Shown piece by piece: positions 1 to 9,700 of a stretch of 64,000 nt of DNA (position 1 is the first letter of the stretch; the number at the start of each line of letters is the position of its first letter). This stretch comes from Pseudomonas viridiflava (GTDB lineage Bacteria; Pseudomonadota; Gammaproteobacteria; Pseudomonadales; Pseudomonadaceae): the NCBI GenBank assembly GCA_900596015.1, contig UVIF01000002.1:434001-498000 (forward strand). The letters are read 5' to 3'. The notes beneath the pieces were generated by a model. The model worked only from the letters and a program-made list of their open reading frames with translations, was not told the origin of the DNA and ran no database searches. The position numbers were made by a program, and so were the translations under genes.

Positions 1-319
1 GCACGCGCAAGGCCTTGATGTAGGGACGGTGGTAGCCCTCGCATTCGTCCGGGGTTTCGTCGCCATGGAATTGCAGCAGGTCCAGCGGCACGGCATCGAG
101 GATTTCACCCAGTTCGCAACGGCTGGCATTGACGAACAAGCCGGTGGTGGTCACGAACGGCGGCAGCGCGGCGATGATCGCGCGTGCCTGTTGCACGCTC
201 ACCGCCCGAGGGCTTTTGGCATAGAACACCAACCCGATCGCATCGGCACCCGCGTGCGCAGCGGCCAAAGCATCCTCTATGCGGGTAATACCGCAGATTT
301 TGCTGCGAACGGCTGACAT
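1..319 (-). CDS. trpF: Phosphoribosylanthranilate isomerase, C-terminus cut by window edge
   Basis: This enzyme catalyses the Amadori rearrangement of phosphoribosylanthranilate in tryptophan synthesis, in the cytoplasm. The visible N-terminal ~106 residues begin [17 protein letters not shown], which carries the family KICGIT motif with the catalytic-base cysteine. Further on comes a segment reading LLQFHGDE, the next conserved strand of the TIM barrel. The start is the ATG read from base 319. The rest of the barrel lies beyond base 1. It follows truA by about 40 bases on the same strand, the normal Pseudomonas order fimV-truA-trpF. Recognition is secure; only the length is unknown. Confidence 0.93.
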   Translation of the reverse strand, partial: MSAVRSKICGITRIEDALAAAHAGADAIGLVFYAKSPRAVSVQQARAIIAALPPFVTTTGLFVNASRCELGEILDAVPLDLLQFHGDETPDECEGYHRPYIKALRV

Positions 320-358
320 GTCGGCGAGTACCTCGACTTGACTGGGGAACGGCGGATG

Positions 359-1231
359 TTAGCAAATGCTGTCGGCGACGTCAGCCAGTGTGTCGAACCC
401 GGTCAGGAAGTGCGGGCCGATATAGCGCTCGGGCAGTGGAAACTCATCGCGGTATTCGACTTGTACCAGGTAGAGCCCGAAGGGATGGGCCGTGACCCCG
501 CCGGTACGGCGCACCCGGCTCTGCAACACTTCGGCGGCCCATTCGATGGGACGCTCGCCGGTGCCGATGGTCATCAGCACACCGGCGATGTTGCGCACCA
601 TGTGGTGCAGGAAGGCATTGGCGCGCACGTCGATGACGATCATCTTGCCGTGCTGAGTGACCCGCAGGTGATGCAGTTGCTTGATCGGCGACTTGGCCTG
701 GCACTGGCCGGCGCGGAAAGCGCTGAAGTCGTGGGTACCGACCAGGGCCTGGGCGGCGGCGGCCATGCGGGTGACATCCAGCGGACGGTGATTCCAGGTG
801 ATTTCCTCGCCCAGATGGGCGGGTCGGATCTGGTCGTTGTAGATGACGTAGCGGTAGCGGCGGGCGATGGCCTTGAAACGAGCATGGAAATTGGGCGGCA
901 TGATTTTGGCCCAGGTAACGCTGACATCGTGGGGCAGGTTGATGTTGGCGCCCATGACCCAGGCTTTCATGCTGCGTTCGGCCTGGGTATCGAAATGCAC
1001 CACCTGGCCGCAGGCGTGAACACCCGCGTCCGTGCGGCCGGCGCACATCAGCGAGATGGGCGATGCGGCGACCTTGCCCAGAGCGTCTTCGAGGGTTTCC
1101 TGCACGGTGCGCACGCCGGAGGCCTGGCGTTGCCAGCCCCGGTAGCGCGAACCTTTGTATTCAACGCCCAGGGCAATGCGATAGAAGCCGTCGGCCGCCG
1201 ATTCGGCGACCGCGTTGTCGATGTTTTGCAC
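359..1231 (-). CDS. truA: tRNA pseudouridine(38-40) synthase
   Basis: TruA converts uridines 38-40 in the anticodon arm of many tRNAs to pseudouridine. The 290-residue product has the family's catalytic motif GRTDAGVHA, with the catalytic aspartate at about residue 68. It also has the N-terminal YKGSRYRGWQRQ segment and the C-terminal FLHHMVRNI segment. The only in-frame start after an upstream stop codon is a GTG at 1231, with a weak AGG about ten bases before it. It sits between fimV and trpF on the same strand. A REP element lies in the 156-base gap to fimV, so the two may not be tightly co-transcribed. Confidence 0.95.
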   Translation of the reverse strand: MQNIDNAVAESAADGFYRIALGVEYKGSRYRGWQRQASGVRTVQETLEDALGKVAASPISLMCAGRTDAGVHACGQVVHFDTQAERSMKAWVMGANINLPHDVSVTWAKIMPPNFHARFKAIARRYRYVIYNDQIRPAHLGEEITWNHRPLDVTRMAAAAQALVGTHDFSAFRAGQCQAKSPIKQLHHLRVTQHGKMIVIDVRANAFLHHMVRNIAGVLMTIGTGERPIEWAAEVLQSRVRRTGGVTAHPFGLYLVQVEYRDEFPLPERYIGPHFLTGFDTLADVADSIC

Positions 1232-1297
1232 GAAGTTGCAGCCTGTTGGTTAAGCGATGGCGGCGATTATACCGGATCATCGAATGGCGGCGCTGCC

Positions 1298-1362
1298 TTC
1301 GCGGGCAGAGCCCGCTCCCCCAAAGGGGCCCTCGATGCACAGCTGTGGGAGCAGGTTCGGGC
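1298..1362. repeat. REP element pair in inverted orientation
   Basis: An inverted copy reading TTCGCGGGCAGAGCCCGCTC (from 1298) is followed by a degenerate forward copy around 1343-1361. This is the same REP core that builds the 54-bp array at 32244-32837 and the pair at 62984-63062. It fills most of the fimV-truA gap. Confidence 0.8.
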
Positions 1363-1387
1363 GTCAGACGGCGACGGCCGCATCGCG

Positions 1388-3877
1388 TTACCGGCTGATG
1401 CGCCCTAGCATCTCGCGCGCCTCATCCTGCTGCCCGGTGCTGCCTTCTTTCAGCACCTCGCCCAGAATGTCGCGGGCACCGTCGTTGTCGCCCATCTCGA
1501 TGTAGGCACGGGCCAAGTCAAGCTTGGTGCCAGCCTCGTCTCCCCCGTCGAGGTAGTCGAAATCGTCTTCGCCTTCGATCGGCGGGAGGTCTTCAGGCTT
1601 GGGTGGCACGGCGAACGGTTCGGCCATGGGTGTGCGGGCAAAACCGTCGGACAGTTTTTCCAGTTCGGCATTGATCTCGTTGAGGCGCGATTCGGGTGCC
1701 TGTGGCTCCTCGGCTTCATCAGCCAACGACAGATCGAAATCTTGCGGCAAGGTCACGTCGTTTTCATCGGACGGGTTGCCCGCCGCAGCTTTCTGCTCGG
1801 CCAGCAAGGTGTCGAAGTCGATGTCACTGCCCGCCGTCGGCGCAGGGTCGAGGGTGTCGTCCAGATTGAGGTCGAAATCGGTGTCGAAGGTGCCGTCCAG
1901 CGAATCGGCGGACCCCGGTTCGTCGTGCAGCAGCTGCTTGACGTAATCGGCGTCCAGCTGCGCTGCCGTGGCAGCTGCACCGGCGGCGGCCGCGGCAACC
2001 CCCAGCATGGCAGGGAAACGGGTTTTCAACCGCTCGACGTCCGCATGGTTCTGGCCGGTGGCGATCAACTGCCGTTCCTGACCGACGAAGCCATCACGGT
2101 CCCCCTGCAGGCCATACACTTCCATCAGTTTCAAGCGCAGGTCGCTGCGCTTGGGCTCGCGCTCGGTCGCCGCCTCCAACAGTTCGGCGGCGTGATTGAG
2201 GCGGCCGCGGGCAATGCTCTGCTCCACTTCCGCGAACAGTCCTTCGTCGGTATCGATGCTGGGGCGCAGCGGCGGCGTAGGCAGCACGGTCGGCGCGGGC
2301 GCCTCGGCGAAGGTAGCAGGCGCGGCACTGGCCCTGGCGCCCGCTACCGAAGCGGCCACCATGGCCGGAGTCAGGTGCACGGTCGCTGCCGGGCGCTCCA
2401 GCCCTTCGAAGCTGTTGGGCGGCAAATCGAGATCCGGGCCGTGATCGGGCTCTTCGGCCAGCGCACGGGCCATGCGCATGTGCTTCTCCGCCTCCTGCTG
2501 GGCCTTGCGACGGCGGGCCAGCAACAGCAGCAGCAAGAGCAGCGCCGCAAGGGCACTGGCACCCACGACCATCAGCAGGGTCGAGTTGTCGCTGGGCTGC
2601 TCGGCAACCGCATCATCGGCCGGGTCGCCGGTCGCATCCAGCGGCTCACCCTGAGGCAACGCTGGCGTACTGGCGGCCGCGTCAGGATTGACCTGCTCGG
2701 TGGCGCCGGGTACCGCCGGTGCCGGAACCAGCGCGGCATTGACCGGGGCATCGGGATCGCCCTCGGCAGGCTCGCCGCTGGCATCCGCAGGGGCCAGCAC
2801 CTGCGCCGGCGCCAATGCCTCGGCCGGCACCGGAACATCGGCGCCCGCCGCCTGCATCTTGGCCAGTTGGTCGTTCTTGAGCTGAATCAGTTTCTGCAAC
2901 TTGTCGAGCTGACTTTGCAGATCGGCGTTGCGGCTGCGCAATTCTTCGTTGTCACGGCGCGTGGAATCCAGGGCTTCCTGGGTCACGGCGAGCTTCTGGT
3001 CGAGTGCCCTGGCATCGCCCGCCGGGCCGTTGGCCTCGCTGGCGCCAGACACCAAACTGAGGTTGTCTTGCGGCGGCGCGGCGGCCGGCGCCGGAGCACC
3101 GTTGCCACGGCGCGTGGCATCGACCTGTTGCGCCCGCGGACCGAGGCGACGCCCTTCGCGCCAGGCAGCATTCTGCCGCGCGACTTCGGCTACAGCAGGG
3201 CCCGGCGCGGTGGCCGCGGTCTGCTGCGCGTCAGGCATGCGCAGCACCTGGCCGGTCTTGAGACGGTTGATGTTGCCGTCGAGGAACGCATCGGGATTGA
3301 GCGCCTGGATGGCCAGCATTGCTTGCTGGACCGAGCTGCCCTGGCGATTGCGCGCAGCGATCTCCCACAGGGTGTCACGCGAACCCGTGGTGTAGGACGT
3401 CTGGTTGGCGCTGGCCGCGGGGGCGCTCAGCGCCGGCTGCGGTGCATTCTGCGCCGCCTGTGCTGCCTGCGGGGCAAACTGCGCGGGATCGAGCAGCATG
3501 CTGTAGTCGCGCAGCAGCCGGCCGCTGGGAAAATTGACCTGCACCAGGAACTTAACCAAGGGCGCCGACAAGGGTTGCGTCGAGGTCACACGGATGACGC
3601 TGCGGCCACTGGCGTTGATCACCGGGGTGAAGCGCAGGCTGTCGAGAAATGCCTGGCGCTCGACGCCCGCCTTGCTGAACTCCTCGGCCGGGGCCAGCAC
3701 TGGCTGCACCTCGGCGGCAGTGAGGCCGCGCACATCGAGCAGTTCTATCTCGGCGAGCAGGGGCTGGTTCACCGCGGACCTGAGGGTCAACTCACCCAGC
3801 TCCAGGGCGTTGGCGATACCGGAGGACAGCGCCGAAGCGGCAGCCATTGCTAACACCAGTTTGCGAACTTGAACCAT
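1388..3877 (-). CDS. fimV: FimV/HubP-type peptidoglycan-binding inner-membrane protein
   Basis: FimV is a polar scaffold that binds peptidoglycan, supports type IV pilus assembly and twitching, and tunes cAMP signalling in Pseudomonas. The 829-residue product shows a signal peptide (about residues 1-24) and the conserved FimV N-terminal region. A LysM-like domain spans about 161-214, followed by a coiled coil (around 290-345, rich in Q/L/D/E heptads). One membrane segment at about 432-455 is made of a run of leucines and followed by RRRK. An acidic Ala/Pro-rich cytoplasmic part follows, and the C-terminal ~45 residues form the TPR-like FimV domain (LARAYIEMGDNDGARDIL). Acidic low-complexity linkers are normal for the family. 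It is upstream of truA and downstream of the usg gene. Confidence 0.93.
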   Translation of the reverse strand: MVQVRKLVLAMAAASALSSGIANALELGELTLRSAVNQPLLAEIELLDVRGLTAAEVQPVLAPAEEFSKAGVERQAFLDSLRFTPVINASGRSVIRVTSTQPLSAPLVKFLVQVNFPSGRLLRDYSMLLDPAQFAPQAAQAAQNAPQPALSAPAASANQTSYTTGSRDTLWEIAARNRQGSSVQQAMLAIQALNPDAFLDGNINRLKTGQVLRMPDAQQTAATAPGPAVAEVARQNAAWREGRRLGPRAQQVDATRRGNGAPAPAAAPPQDNLSLVSGASEANGPAGDARALDQKLAVTQEALDSTRRDNEELRSRNADLQSQLDKLQKLIQLKNDQLAKMQAAGADVPVPAEALAPAQVLAPADASGEPAEGDPDAPVNAALVPAPAVPGATEQVNPDAAASTPALPQGEPLDATGDPADDAVAEQPSDNSTLLMVVGASALAALLLLLLLLARRRKAQQEAEKHMRMARALAEEPDHGPDLDLPPNSFEGLERPAATVHLTPAMVAASVAGARASAAPATFAEAPAPTVLPTPPLRPSIDTDEGLFAEVEQSIARGRLNHAAELLEAATEREPKRSDLRLKLMEVYGLQGDRDGFVGQERQLIATGQNHADVERLKTRFPAMLGVAAAAAGAAATAAQLDADYVKQLLHDEPGSADSLDGTFDTDFDLNLDDTLDPAPTAGSDIDFDTLLAEQKAAAGNPSDENDVTLPQDFDLSLADEAEEPQAPESRLNEINAELEKLSDGFARTPMAEPFAVPPKPEDLPPIEGEDDFDYLDGGDEAGTKLDLARAYIEMGDNDGARDILGEVLKEGSTGQQDEAREMLGRISR

Positions 3878-3989
3878 GGCCTAATCCTTGTCTGAACATT
3901 CCTCGGCAAGCGAGAAGAAGCTTGCGCTGTCGCATGCGAACAGCTGGGCAAAACGTGCGAACTGTCTGCAAATTGTCGGCAAGTATCTT

Positions 3990-4997
3990 TTAGCCATGAC
4001 CTTTAATCAACAACTCGGCCACTTGTACCGCATTCAACGCGGCGCCCTTGCGCACGTTGTCCACCGTGGCCCACAGGCTCAGCGCCTGGGGATCGTCGAT
4101 ACCGCTGCGTACACGGCCTACGTACACCACGTCCTGGCCTACCGCATCGCCCACGGCTGTAGGGTAGTCGTCTTCTACCGTTTCGATCCCGGGCGCCGCA
4201 GCCAGGGCCTGATTGATGGCCGCAAGGTCCAGCGTCGTGCCTGTCTGCAGCGCGATGCTGTAGCTGTCGCCAAAGAACACCGGCGCCTGCAGGCAGGTCA
4301 CCGAAATCTTCAGCGTCGGCATGCCAAGCAGCTCGCGCAGTTCGTCGACCAGCCGGCGCTCCAGCGGCACATGGCCCTGCACGTCCGGCGTACCGACCTG
4401 CCCCAGCAGGTTGAAGGCAATCTGGCGGTCGAAGAACTGCGGTTCCAATGGGCGCACATTGAGCAGCTCGGCCGTCTGCCGGGCGAGTTCGCTGACAGCC
4501 TCGCGGCCCAGCGCCGAGACGGCCAGACAGGCGGTCACGTGTACCTGCTGCAGATCCAGCACTGCACGCAGGGGCGCCAGGATCACGGCCAGCGCGGTGG
4601 CGGCAGCGCTGGGGCTGGCAACTTGCACGGGCAGTGGCAGATCGCTCAGCACGGCGGCATTGGCTTCCGGGACCACGTTGGGGGCCTGGGACGCCGGCAG
4701 GCCGGCCGACAGATCGATGACCGTGCAACCGGCCGCCGTGGCACGCGCTGCCAGACTGCGCGTCACTGCAGGGCCAGCGGCGAAGAACACCAGCTTGACC
4801 AGGCTGAAATCGAACTGATCGACTTCACGCACGCGCACGTTCTTGCCGCGAAAGGCCACCGACGCACCGGCCGATTCGCTGCTTGCCAACAGGTGCAGTG
4901 CACCTACCGGGAAATCACGTTCTTCGAGAACCTGCACGAGGGTTTCGCCAACCGTTCCGGTGGCGCCGATCACGGCGATGTCGAAAGTCTGGGGCAT
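3990..4997 (-). CDS. usg: Aspartate-semialdehyde dehydrogenase homologue lacking the catalytic cysteine (Usg type)
   Basis: The 335-residue protein has the fold and length of aspartate-semialdehyde dehydrogenase, with the NADP-binding GATGTVGETL motif at residues 11-20. The segment that should hold the catalytic cysteine (N-C-S/T in active enzymes) reads VASPSAAATAL here, putting Ala131 where the nucleophile belongs. Known usg-1 genes beside fimV/truA have this character and their role is unsettled; true asd usually lies nearby. The start is the ATG at 4997, preceded by GAGG at good spacing; a TTG 15 bases upstream is less likely. It probably shares transcription with fimV. A structural or regulatory role is inference; dehydrogenase activity is unlikely. 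Confidence 0.88.
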   Translation of the reverse strand: MPQTFDIAVIGATGTVGETLVQVLEERDFPVGALHLLASSESAGASVAFRGKNVRVREVDQFDFSLVKLVFFAAGPAVTRSLAARATAAGCTVIDLSAGLPASQAPNVVPEANAAVLSDLPLPVQVASPSAAATALAVILAPLRAVLDLQQVHVTACLAVSALGREAVSELARQTAELLNVRPLEPQFFDRQIAFNLLGQVGTPDVQGHVPLERRLVDELRELLGMPTLKISVTCLQAPVFFGDSYSIALQTGTTLDLAAINQALAAAPGIETVEDDYPTAVGDAVGQDVVYVGRVRSGIDDPQALSLWATVDNVRKGAALNAVQVAELLIKGHG

Positions 4998-5085
4998 GGG
5001 CAGGGTCCTCAAGAAATGAACAGGGCGCGCACTTTATCGGTTATCGGCCGCGCTGTCCTGGCAGCAGACAGACGATGCGGTTTGC

Positions 5086-5194
5086 CTGAACCACCGCGGC
5101 GCGCCTTTCGCGGCCACGGACCGCTCCTACGAACAACCTCGTAACCTGCGTAGGAGCGGTCATCGGCCGCGAAGGGAGCGACGCGGTGGTTCAG
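5086..5194. repeat. Long imperfect inverted repeat (REP doublet) overlapping the pap stop codon
   Basis: Two arms of about 46 bases, 5086-5131 and 5149-5194, are near-perfect reverse complements around a loop of about 17 bases. The inner tips read CGCTCCTACG and CGTAGGAGCG, a common Pseudomonas REP core. The outer end of the right arm contains the TGA stop of pap (5191-5193). In RNA it would fold into one long hairpin between pap and usg and could attenuate transcription or stabilise the pap message. Confidence 0.85.
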
Positions 5195-6693
5195 TCTTTC
5201 TTGTCTTTCTTGTCCTTCTTGAAAGCCGCTTCCAGCGCATCGTTGATCGTGCGCAGTACCTTGACTCGCGCCCAGCGCTTGTCATTGGCCTCGACCAGCG
5301 TCCAGGGCGCCACCTCACTGCTGGTGCGATCGACCATATCGCCCACCGCGTCGCGATAGGCACCCCATTTTTCCCGGTTGCGCCAGTCGTCTTCGGTGAT
5401 CTTGAAACGCTTGAACGGGATCTGTTCACGTTCCTTGAACCGTTCCAGCTGAGTCTGTTCATCGATCGCCAGCCAGAACTTGACCAGTACCACACCGGCA
5501 TCGGTCAGTTGCTCTTCGAAATCATTGATTTCGCCATAGGCGCGCATCCAGTCGGCCGGACTGCAAAAGCCTTCGATCCGCTCCACCAGCACACGACCGT
5601 ACCAGGAGCGGTCGAACACAGTGAACTTGCCCCGCGCCGGCAATTGCCGCCAGAAACGCCACAGATAAGGCTGAGCGAGTTCGTCCTGGGTGGGCGCGGC
5701 AATCGGCACGATGTGGTATTGACGCGGGTCGAGCGCGGCGGCGACGCGCTTGATCGCTCCACCCTTGCCCGCCGCATCGTTGCCTTCGAACACCGCCACC
5801 AAAGCGTGACGGCGCATGCGCTTGTCGCGCATCAGGCCTGCCAGACGGGCCTGCTCGGCAATCAACTGGCGCTCATAATCATCCTTCTGCAGATGCCGGC
5901 TCAGATCCAGGCTACCGATCAGGCTGCGTTTGTCGATGCTTTCACCGATGCTCGCCACGGCCTTGCGCACTGGCTCGGTGGGCGCCTTCAGGGCAGCCTG
6001 CAAACCTTCGAGCAGAATCTGCCCGACCGCCAGGCTGCGGTAGTTGGCATCCACACCCTCGATCACATGCCACGGCGCGTAGTCGCGACTGGTGCGCCGC
6101 ACCACGCGTTCGCCGAAGCGCACGAAACGGTCATAGGTCCTGGACTGCTGCCAGTCCAGCGGGCTGATCCGCCAGCTGTGCAACGGATCGTCACGCAGCG
6201 ACTTGAGCCGCGCCTTCATCTGATGCTTGGACAAGTGGAACCAGAACTTGAAGATCAGCGCACCTTCGTCGCAGAGCATTCGCTCCAGCCGCTGCGCGCC
6301 GTTGATGGCCTGCTCCAGACGGCCATCCTTGATGTCGCCATGCACCCGATCCTGAATCATCTGGCTGTACCAGTTGCCGAAGAACACCCCCATGCGGCCC
6401 TTGGCCGGTAACTGGCGCCAGTAGCGCCAGGCCGGTGGTCGCGCCAGTTCCTCGTCGGTCTTTTCATCGAAGGTGCGCACCTCGATCAGGCGCGGGTCCA
6501 TCCACTCGTTGAGCAACTTGACCGTCTCGCCCTTGCCCGCCCCTTCGACGCCGTTGATCAACACGATCACCGGGAAACGCGCCTGCTCCTTGAGCTCGTA
6601 CTGGGCTTCCAGCAGCGCTTCGCGCAGGGCAGGCAGACGCGCCTCGTAAGTGTCCTTGTCGATGGCGTGACCAATCTCGGCAGATTCGAACAT
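5191..6693 (-). CDS. pap: Polyphosphate:AMP phosphotransferase (PPK2 family, two-domain)
   Basis: The enzyme phosphorylates AMP to ADP with inorganic polyphosphate as donor. The 500-residue protein consists of two PPK2 domains in tandem, as in the class II Pap proteins. Domain 1 has a P-loop GVEGAGKG at about 48-55. Domain 2 has GNDAAGKGG at about 302-311 and the lid/Walker B motif DRSWYGRVLVER near 359-370. In domain 1 the equivalent motif is degraded to GNWYSQMI, so only the second domain is expected to be catalytic, which fits the family. The C-terminus is a short Lys/Asp tail. It starts at ATG 6693, with the NEL-type gene upstream on the same strand. Confidence 0.93.
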   Translation of the reverse strand: MFESAEIGHAIDKDTYEARLPALREALLEAQYELKEQARFPVIVLINGVEGAGKGETVKLLNEWMDPRLIEVRTFDEKTDEELARPPAWRYWRQLPAKGRMGVFFGNWYSQMIQDRVHGDIKDGRLEQAINGAQRLERMLCDEGALIFKFWFHLSKHQMKARLKSLRDDPLHSWRISPLDWQQSRTYDRFVRFGERVVRRTSRDYAPWHVIEGVDANYRSLAVGQILLEGLQAALKAPTEPVRKAVASIGESIDKRSLIGSLDLSRHLQKDDYERQLIAEQARLAGLMRDKRMRRHALVAVFEGNDAAGKGGAIKRVAAALDPRQYHIVPIAAPTQDELAQPYLWRFWRQLPARGKFTVFDRSWYGRVLVERIEGFCSPADWMRAYGEINDFEEQLTDAGVVLVKFWLAIDEQTQLERFKEREQIPFKRFKITEDDWRNREKWGAYRDAVGDMVDRTSSEVAPWTLVEANDKRWARVKVLRTINDALEAAFKKDKKDKKD

Positions 6694-6714
6694 GGGGCAG
6701 GCATTCCTCTTCGG

Positions 6715-9700
6715 TTAGCTTGAGCGAGCCCGGGCAGGCTCGGTGGGGCTGTACGTATCGCTATTGAAGCCGACCCGTTCGAGTTGCGTTAGTTCGCCCA
6801 GTACGGTGCTCTCCGCGTCCTGACGGCGCCGCGCGATGTCGTTGGCCTGGCGCAGATAGTCACCGCTGCTGCCTGGCTCCTGACGCTCATCGAGCACACT
6901 GAGTTCCTCGGCGAACGGGGCCAGACGTCGCTCCAGTGTGCTGGCATGCTGCTCGCGAAGGTAATCGGTCCAAAACGGCTGACGCACCATGAACGCGATG
7001 AACTGCGAGTCGGTTTCGGCTTGCAGCACCTGGGCCTGCGCGGCGTCATAGATATCCACACCGATGCCTGCCGTGGCGGCATAGGCCATGCTCTGCGGCT
7101 GGCCGGGCAAAGCCAGGCGACGAGCCAGGTAGGTCCGCAAGGCCATGCGTACTTCTGCCTCGTCGACGCTTACCCCGCGCTCGCGACGCTCGGTGATGAT
7201 ACGCCGGGCGATGGCCTCCAGCCGATCCAGCCGGAACAATCCGCGGGCCAACTCGTAGAGGCGCTGACCACGCTGGCTCCAGGTAGCACCCTGCAGGGCA
7301 TGATGCTGCAACACCTGGACCTCCATATCGCTGAACATGAGGCGCTCTCCGTCCACGCAGGTGTCCAGCCCCTGGGCCATGGCATATAGACGTTGACGCA
7401 ATTGGCGATGTGCCGATGCCCCGGCAATGACGTTCCACACACGTTGTGTCAGCTCGGCCGCATTGCCGACGAAATCGGGCGTACGGCGCAGGTTGTCGAT
7501 CAGGTCGATGAAGGCCACAGAGTCTTCTTCCTCGATCAGACCCTGCCAAAGCTGCGCGCGATGGCGACGCTCGACTTCAGTGGCACCCTGCAGCCATACA
7601 TCGACCGAGGGCCGCCCTACCCGCGTTGGACGAATGTCATTGGTGCGGTGGGAGAAAAACTGAAAACGCCGCCGTGGTCGAGCGCTCGCAAGCCGCCTGC
7701 GGCTGGCGTCATCCAGCCGGTTTCTGTCCATGAACACATCGACAGGCTGGCCTTGGCTCATTTCATCGAACACTGGTTCGGGAATGTAACGCAGCCGGGT
7801 ATTGTAGAGGTTCAAGGTACGCAGCGACGGCAGACGCGAGGCCCACAGCGGCCAATGAGGCAATGCCAGGCCTGCCAGATTGAGCTGCTGCAGCCGGTCG
7901 AAACCGCTGGAAGTCGCGATGGGTCCAAGGTTATTGCCGCTCAAGCTCAACACGCCGAGGTTGGGCAACTGCCCCAATCGATCAATCAATGGCTGGTCAA
8001 GGGTGAGGTCGCACAGGGTCAGATCCAGTTCGGTCAGTTGGGTCAAGCGGTCGACGGCTTCAGGCAACCGGCCCAGCGGACACTCGCGCAGGGTCAGGCT
8101 GCGCAGCTCTGGAAACATGGCGAGCAGGCGGGTCAGCGCCGTGGCATCCAGCGTGCTGCCGGTCAGGTTCAGGTGGGTGACGAATCTCAGGTCGGCGTTC
8201 AGCGCTGGAAAATCGAGCAGCGGCGAATAGGTCAGATTGAGGTAATAATTGTGGCCTTGGGCCGTACGCTCGGCGGGCAGTTGGCGGCGCCAGGCGATGT
8301 CCAGGCGCGCCCTGACGTCGGCGCGGTAGTAAATCAGGTCGCCGCTGCTGGCACTGTACCGAGTGGGCAGGTTGGCCGGGGCCGGTCGACGCGACCAGGC
8401 TTCCAATTGAGCGTGCATCTGCTCACGCTCGTAGGTGAGGTTGTCCAACCCCTGCATGATGCCGGCGCGGCTCATGCCGGTCTGCTCATAGAGTTCCAAC
8501 AACTCGCGGGCGCCTCGTTCGCTGGTACCTGGGTAGATACGGCGGATGCGCGCCACCAGCACTCGACGCGACAGGGTGCCCTGATTGCGGCCGCTCATGG
8601 GGTAACCTACCCGCCCGTAGGCGTCGCGCATCGGCGCCCTGAAGCTGTCCGGGGCATGCGCCTGTCCCAGCCAGCGAGCGCAGGCGTCGCGGTGAGCCAA
8701 AGCATAGTCACGCACCGCATCGGCCGGCGCGCTATTGCCCAGTACCTGCTTGATGGCCTCCTCCAGTTCGACACTGTCCAGCGACTGTGCGGTGTCGAAA
8801 CACAGCCCTTCAAAGGCGCGATTCAAGCGCTGAGCCTGTTGGTAGTCACGGGCACGCTCGCTCAGCTTCAGGGTAATGCGCCGATTGCTCAGCATCCGCG
8901 CTTGCTCGCCGGGCGCAACACTCAGCAGCGCCTCCTCGGCGGCAGCGATGCTCAGGCCCGGAAAATCCCGGCAAACGAGCTGGGTTGCCGGCCCGCTGCC
9001 AAAATGCGTGGCGTCGTAGAGTTCGTCGAAACGCACCTGCGCGGCGTCGCCCACCAGACCGGCGCGTTGTACCTGACGATGCAGGGCAAAGCGTTGCAGC
9101 GCATCGGTCAACAAGGCAGTGGGCTGGTCGGCCTGGGCGTAGACTTCGTCCAGCGCAGTTGGCGGCAAGCCGGTGCTGGCCAGCGCCTGATGAATATCCT
9201 GCGGGTCCATGCCTGACAGCCGCCAACCCAAACGATCGCGCAGTGGCGCGGCGGATGCCTCGGGTTGCTGCTCGGCGGCCAGTCGCCAGCCACTGCCGGA
9301 TGCTTCGATCAATGGCTGGTAGGCATCTGCTTCAAGCGGATGAACGATGCGCCACTGCTGATGGCGATCATCGAAGCGAAGGTCGTGCACGCGTTCGTCG
9401 ATGACCACACTGTGACGTGCGTCATCATGATAGAGACGGTCGGTGTCGGGCAGCAGATCGGCAGGCAAGGGCTTGGCGGCGTAATCGTTCAGGTTCGGGT
9501 GCCATAGCTGGTGACGGCCATCGGCGAGGGTCACCGGCAGCAGTTCCGCCAGTTGGGTGTCGGCGGCCACTGCAGGCACTCTGGGCGCGATCCAGCCACT
9601 GCCGGCGTGCACCGCACCGGCGAACGCCGCCATGGTCGCCAGGTTCTCGGCCACGCTCATGGCGTGACCGAAGGCGGCATGGTCGTCACCCTGGCGCCAG

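Noticed and set aside
1742..3853. 703-residue frame antisense to fimV
   Set aside because: Rich in Arg/Gln/Gly with no family features, typical of a high-GC shadow; fimV on the other strand is secure.
7393..9216. 607-residue frame antisense to the NEL gene
   Set aside because: Low-complexity Gln/Gly/Arg composition, no ribosome site and no recognisable domain; it mirrors the real coding strand.
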